Under the pieces are notes generated by a model, which searched no databases, was not told the origin of the DNA, and was given only the letters and a program-made list of their open reading frames with translations. DNA of 46,592 nucleotides, taken from NCBI GenBank assembly GCA_945638575.1, contig CALZDP010000009.1, forward strand, positions 1-46,592, read 5' to 3'. This document shows, one piece after another, positions 42,678-46,592 of the stretch (positions within the stretch are counted from its first letter, which is position 1; every line of letters starts with the position of its first letter). The position numbers and the translations under genes were made by a program. This DNA comes from an uncultured Clostridia bacterium. GTDB taxonomy: Bacteria > Bacillota > Clostridia > Christensenellales > Borkfalkiaceae.

Positions 42678-42716
42678 AAGCGGAAGGCATTTTTGCCTTC
42701 CGCTTCTTGTCTTTTT
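42678..42716 (+). terminator. Terminator of the hypA operon
   Basis: AAGCGGAAGGCA (42678-42689) pairs perfectly with TGCCTTCCGCTT (42694-42705), followed by CTTGTCTTTTT. Confidence 0.9.
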
Positions 42717-42789
42717 ATGGCTTTAAAAATATTAAAAACAGGCGAAACATTGATGTTTTTTTACGTTACAGACAACAAAAAAACATCGA

Positions 42790-42814
42790 TTAACGGGCTT
42801 ATAGCCCCACTTTT
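42790..42814 (-). repeat. Dispersed repeat D, copy 14 (type B)
   Basis: Minus orientation: TTAACGGGCTTATAGCC then CCACTTTT, in the gap between two convergent genes, with the extended tail (AAAAAAACATCGA on the plus strand). Confidence 0.82.
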
Positions 42815-42854
42815 TGCGGTAATGTTTGCCGTTTTTTAAATGAAAATAATTTGA

Positions 42855-45422
42855 TTAAAGTTTTGTTGCATTTTTACCGTCATAGCAATATAAATTACCG
42901 TCGCCGAGCGCATTATACGGATAATCGTTGGTGTAGGATATTGCAGTTTGGATAAAGTAAATTTTGTTGTTTACGCCTATCATGCCGTCGGCGCATTTAT
43001 CGCTTATCTTGGTATTGCTACCGTTTGCAATATTATACCTATAAAGGCCGATATTACCGCTTTTTGTCGAATAATAGATATATCCGTTACTTACCGTCAT
43101 GTTGTTTATGTTAACGTTAGAAACCAAAACGGTATCGACTTTTGTTTCAAGGTTATAAGAATTTAACGTATTATCTTCTATGTTATAGTAATACATTATT
43201 TTTCCGTCAACCGTCATATAGTTTGAACGAAGTCCAAGCGACTTACCCTCCGAAGTCGTTAGGTTGTAGCAGTAAACGTATTTTTTGCCGATGGTCGGGT
43301 TTATGGTAAAATAGATATTGTCGTTTACCTTTTCAAAACTTGCAACCCAAAGATTTTTATCGCCGTAAATCTCGGTGGGGTTTTCACCGTTTAAACCCAT
43401 CTTCATAATGTGGTTATTGTATGCCGAACCTACTTTGACATAATATATCGTATCGCCGTCAAAAATTAAATTATCGCAACGTGAAGAGGAAATTTTTACC
43501 GATTCGTTTGTAAGTAGATCCATCTTCCAAAGCGCGTAATTTGTCAGCACGTATGTGCTGTAATACATTGCGCCATTATAAAAGTATACGTTTGAAACGC
43601 TGTTTGCCAAAACCTTGTATTTGGCTTTTGTCGTAGGGTTATACTTATACAAACAACCGCTATCCAAAGGGTTAACGTAATAAATTTCGCCGTTATATTC
43701 CGTTAATTTTGCGTAGCCCGTTGGGCTTACAACGCTTTCTTTTATCACAAAATTTGCCATTATATCGGTTTCTTCGTTAGTAGACAAATTATAGGAATAT
43801 ATGTGCTTGTCGCTGAGTTTGTAATAGTAAAGGTCGTTCCCGTTACTTGACAGCGAAGAATACCCGTTGTTTTCGGCAGAAATAAGTTTACTTCCCGACA
43901 TATCGCTGTCTGAATCTTTTAATGCGCTGACGTAATATATTCCGTCGCCGAAAAGTGTGCTTGTTAATTTGTCGTTATTGACGTAGTAGATATAACTTCC
44001 GACCTTCGTAAGATATTTACCGCTGTCGGTCGTCAGTTTTATGCAGTTACCGCTTGAAATAACGTATTTTCTTATGGCGCTTGCGACCCCGATACCGAGT
44101 TTTGTTTTTGTGGAATTAAAGTACAAAACGCCGTTGTCTAATATGATATCGCTTACCTTTTCGTCGTAAATAAGATCTCCGTTTTCCCGTTCCTTGTCAT
44201 TTACCGAAATCGAATATAGTTTGTCGCCGTCGCTTGCGTTGGAATAATAGATTTTTCCGTTATAGTAAGTTAAATATTCGGCTTTATTTTTAACTAATCT
44301 TGTTGCGGTTTCATCGCTTCCGTCAAGTTTCATTTTATAGATTCCGTTATCGGAAGTCTTAATTAAATTGTTTACTGCATAGTAAATATAAGTGCCGTCG
44401 GTGGCTAAATATTCCCCCTTTGTTTCAATTAAATTGCTCGCAGTAACCCCGTTATAACTTTTTATTACCTTTGAAAACATACCGGAACTATAGTAGTACA
44501 AAGTGCTTTCGTTAACCAAAAAGTATTCCGCTTTATCGTTGTTAACTTTGGTTAGGTTACCGTCATAACTATACAAAGTGTTTCCGTCTAAGTTGTTTTG
44601 AAAGTAAAGTTTGTTGTTATATACTATCGAGTACAACTTTTCTTCCGTAGACTTGATATTCAATTTTGCGCTTATTGTAAAGGTATTGTAATTATCGTTG
44701 GTTATGGTAAACAAAACGGTATATTCGCCGACTGCGGTTACGGAATCAACCTCTTCGCCGTTATAGGTGATTTTTGTAATTGAATCGGCGGGAATATTGC
44801 CGACAGGTTGTAACGAATGTGAAAGCCCGTCGTACTCAACCGTTGCGTCTGCCATGCTGATGCCCGTTATCGTTGCCTTGTTTATTTGCCACGCGCAGTT
44901 TTTAACTGCCGGCGCATTGTGGTTAACCGTGTCGTAATCGAGTTGCGCGCTTGCCGTATAATTACCTGCGTCGGCGGCTTTGTTATTTATGTATTTTTTG
45001 ACGCTAACGCCGTCCGGCAGGTTTTCAATGGTTACAGACTTTTCGGTAGCGTCGTAGGTGAAGGGCTCGGCGTAATTCCACGTAACAGAGGATGTGTCGT
45101 AATTAAGTTTGTTTATGGTAAGGGTTGCGTTTAAACTTAAACTTTCGTAACCGTCGCAGGTTACGACCGCAGTTGCCTTATAAACGCCGGAATTTATCCC
45201 TTTATTTTCCGTGTAGGAAACGTTTGCATTTTCCGGCAGATTGCCTTTTACGTTGATTTGATGTTCATAGCCGTCGTAATCAACCGTTTGGTCGGTAAAA
45301 GTTATGTTTTCAAATTTTTTCAGTTGGCTTTCTTCGTCTTTATCGCAAGCAAACAAAAGGGAAAGCGAGGTCGCTAAAATCAGTATTGCCAAAATTGCTA
45401 TACGATTTTTGATATATTTCAT
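42855..45422 (-). CDS. Surface lipoprotein with MBG-like repeats and DUF5050-like propeller repeats
   Basis: An 855-aa lipoprotein. The signal peptide ends in a lipobox, LLFAC (Cys26). Residues about 40-285 hold three immunoglobulin-like MBG/'YDG' repeats (VDYDGYEHQI … SGVYKATAVV; FTYDATEKSV … AGNYTASAQL; VEYDGLSHSL … GEYTVLFTI). From about 290 on, many 'DG--IYY--' blades of the kind seen in DUF5050/prolow-density-receptor-like propellers follow (TYIYYAVNNL, GKIYYSNASDG, GVLYFNST, DTIYYVKVG, GKIMYYYN). It is probably an extracellular binding or adhesion protein of unknown ligand. AAGGAG precedes ATG 45422. It lies downstream of the XRE gene. Confidence 0.8.
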   Translation of the reverse strand: MKYIKNRIAILAILILATSLSLLFACDKDEESQLKKFENITFTDQTVDYDGYEHQINVKGNLPENANVSYTENKGINSGVYKATAVVTCDGYESLSLNATLTINKLNYDTSSVTWNYAEPFTYDATEKSVTIENLPDGVSVKKYINNKAADAGNYTASAQLDYDTVNHNAPAVKNCAWQINKATITGISMADATVEYDGLSHSLQPVGNIPADSITKITYNGEEVDSVTAVGEYTVLFTITNDNYNTFTISAKLNIKSTEEKLYSIVYNNKLYFQNNLDGNTLYSYDGNLTKVNNDKAEYFLVNESTLYYYSSGMFSKVIKSYNGVTASNLIETKGEYLATDGTYIYYAVNNLIKTSDNGIYKMKLDGSDETATRLVKNKAEYLTYYNGKIYYSNASDGDKLYSISVNDKERENGDLIYDEKVSDIILDNGVLYFNSTKTKLGIGVASAIRKYVISSGNCIKLTTDSGKYLTKVGSYIYYVNNDKLTSTLFGDGIYYVSALKDSDSDMSGSKLISAENNGYSSLSSNGNDLYYYKLSDKHIYSYNLSTNEETDIMANFVIKESVVSPTGYAKLTEYNGEIYYVNPLDSGCLYKYNPTTKAKYKVLANSVSNVYFYNGAMYYSTYVLTNYALWKMDLLTNESVKISSSRCDNLIFDGDTIYYVKVGSAYNNHIMKMGLNGENPTEIYGDKNLWVASFEKVNDNIYFTINPTIGKKYVYCYNLTTSEGKSLGLRSNYMTVDGKIMYYYNIEDNTLNSYNLETKVDTVLVSNVNINNMTVSNGYIYYSTKSGNIGLYRYNIANGSNTKISDKCADGMIGVNNKIYFIQTAISYTNDYPYNALGDGNLYCYDGKNATKL

Positions 45423-45489
45423 AAATTCTCCTTGTAAAGTTAAAGTATTTATATTGATATGCAGTTTGAATTTGAAGGGTTTCGGTTTA

Positions 45490-46392
45490 TTAACACAGTT
45501 CGGTTAGTTCCGGATGTTTGATGCTTTTTTTAAGTGCAAACGGGTAGACGAATAAACTTAACGGCATACAAATTACCAACGCCAACAAAACCGCGCCCAA
45601 ACCGATTAAAAATCCGAGTATGGCAAACAGTATTTTCATAACTATAAGGAAGGCAAGTCCGTCTAAATCAAAGGAAAATATTATACCCGGAAATTTAACA
45701 AATCCCCATGAAGCGATTGCCATAAAGGTATCCCCGATAAAGTTGTTATTAAGAAAAATACAGGATGAAAAAGCAAACGTAAGTATCGGTAAAACTATCG
45801 CAACGGCAATTAAATAGCCTTTGTCCTTATTTGACGACGCTATAATTACGCATATTATAAGTATGGCTACCGCAAAAACAGCGCTCCAAATGTAAGACTT
45901 TTTTCTTTGCGACGCGCTGTGTTCTATCTGGGCTTTTCTTGCTTCTTCCTTTTTCATATTATCGCATTTGCGACAAATAAAACGGCTGGACTTTGTCCTG
46001 CCTGAATAGTATTCTTCGCTGACTATGTCTTCGCTTTCGTATATGGGCTTTTTGCAACAAGCGCATATCGTCAAAACTTGCTTAGGGGGGTTGTCCTGTA
46101 TTTCTTTTACGGTTTGGCTTGCCGTTTCTTCCGCAACCTTTTTTGCAATTTCATTTACGGATTTTTCGTCAATGCCTTTTTCGTTTTTATCATTATCGAC
46201 GCCGTCGTTTAATAATTCGTCAATTGTAATGCCGAAGATTCTTGACATATCTTTTATAGTGTCTATCGAAGGTTCGACGTCGCCTTTCTCCCATCTTGAA
46301 ACCGCTTGAGGCGTAACTAATAATAAATCCGCAAGTTCCTTTTGTGTTAAGCCTTTTTCTTTTCTGTATTTTTGAATCTGTTGTGATATCAT
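45490..46392 (-). CDS. XRE-type HTH protein with zinc ribbon and membrane segments
   Basis: A 300-aa membrane-linked regulator. The N-terminal XRE HTH (residues about 5-60: LTQKELADLLLVTPQAVSRWEKGDVEPS) is typical of the Firmicutes XRE-plus-membrane family. A charged linker follows, then Cys pairs (CACCKKPI … FICRKC) forming a zinc-ribbon-like element, then hydrophobic segments at about 168-185, 195-215, 225-250 and 255-285. ATG 46392 is chosen: AGGAGG lies 5 nt upstream. An in-frame ATG at 46455 would lengthen it by 21 residues, without a good site. Two direct repeats upstream look like operator sites. It may sense a membrane signal; the target is unknown. Confidence 0.8.
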   Translation of the reverse strand: MISQQIQKYRKEKGLTQKELADLLLVTPQAVSRWEKGDVEPSIDTIKDMSRIFGITIDELLNDGVDNDKNEKGIDEKSVNEIAKKVAEETASQTVKEIQDNPPKQVLTICACCKKPIYESEDIVSEEYYSGRTKSSRFICRKCDNMKKEEARKAQIEHSASQRKKSYIWSAVFAVAILIICVIIASSNKDKGYLIAVAIVLPILTFAFSSCIFLNNNFIGDTFMAIASWGFVKFPGIIFSFDLDGLAFLIVMKILFAILGFLIGLGAVLLALVICMPLSLFVYPFALKKSIKHPELTELC

Positions 46393-46461
46393 CTGTGCCT
46401 CCTGAATATCGCCGTTTAACGATTCTATTATAACACAAGTGCAACAAAATCTCATCTAAAA

Positions 46462-46500
46462 TTGCTAAACAGTTTGTTGATTTGCTAAACAATTTGTTGT
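46462..46500. promoter_or_regulatory. Two direct repeats upstream of the XRE gene, operator-like
   Basis: TTGCTAAACAGTTTGTTGA (46462-46480) and TTGCTAAACAATTTGTTGT (46482-46500), period 20 bp, each containing a near-palindrome AACAATTTGTT. They lie upstream of the minus-strand start at 46392, beyond a TATAAT at about 46430, and may be autoregulatory sites. Confidence 0.5.
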
Positions 46501-46592
46501 ATTTTGCAAAATATTGTGTTAACTTACAGTTATATAATAAAAATAATCTTATAAAAATCCCTACAAGGGGTGAATTGCTTTAAAAAAAGCAG

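Noticed and set aside
46462-46500. CRISPR-like repeats
   Set aside because: Only two units spaced by one base, with no spacer series and no cas genes; better explained as operators.

Overview
The window looks like a chromosomal segment of an anaerobic, endospore-forming Clostridia-type Firmicute, probably an uncultured gut lineage. The pointers are spore genes (yabP, yabQ), a DivIC-type divisome gene, strong AAGGAG ribosome sites, TTGACA/TATAAT promoters, Rho-independent terminators, the 'second' EF-G, a CoA-disulfide reductase/rhodanese module, and moderately AT-rich DNA. This is judged by eye from the sequence; no search was run.

Layout. (1) 1-2214, minus strand: an accessory-looking patch with an XRE repressor, a protein with a duplicated winged-helix-like domain, the N-terminal part of a DnaQ-type exonuclease (possibly fused to a RecQ-type helicase beyond the edge), and a DUF6809-like small protein flanked by two similar hairpins. 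(2) 2.5-9.3 kb: housekeeping genes tyrS, yigZ, recX, birA, an EF-G paralogue and a PfkB-family sugar-phosphate kinase. (3) 9.3-13.8 kb: an orphan protein, a double Myb/SANT-like regulator, and the compact operon yabP-yabQ-divIC-ppx-M50 protease. (4) 14-18.6 kb: gyrB-gyrA. (5) 19.3-23 kb: an M13 metallopeptidase and a surface 5'-nucleotidase lipoprotein. (6) 23.2-27.3 kb: a thiol/sulfur redox module (thioredoxin, rhodanese, CoA-disulfide reductase-rhodanese fusion), then a Crp/Fnr regulator divergent from a DUF134-NifX-like fusion. Palindromes sit on the promoters. (7) tRNA-Gln(CUG) and an Sfp-like phosphopantetheinyl transferase. (8) 29.1-36.1 kb: a TetR repressor divergent from an Opp/Nik-type ABC transporter operon that ends in a His-rich TPR protein. 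(9) 36.2-42.7 kb: hypB1, then an operon of a fatty-acid-isomerase-like flavoprotein (PAI type), hypB2, a 950-aa Fe-S/FAD oxidoreductase, and hypA. (10) 42.8-46.5 kb, minus strand: a large DUF5050-like lipoprotein and an XRE/zinc-ribbon membrane regulator.

The most interesting parts are these. The nickel-chaperone/flavoprotein cluster (36-43 kb) contains no hydrogenase or other recognisable nickel enzyme, yet hypA and one hypB are translationally coupled to a large iron-sulfur flavoenzyme and lie in an apparent operon with a PAI-like flavoprotein. A nickel/peptide-type ABC transporter lies directly upstream. The second highlight is a family of about 14 short (about 25-38 bp) dispersed repeats in both orientations, almost all intergenic. 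One copy lies in frame inside the phosphopantetheinyl transferase gene, and another has reshaped that gene's stop codon. The third is a set of Crp/Fnr-like palindromes placed at activator-like distances on the redox promoters.
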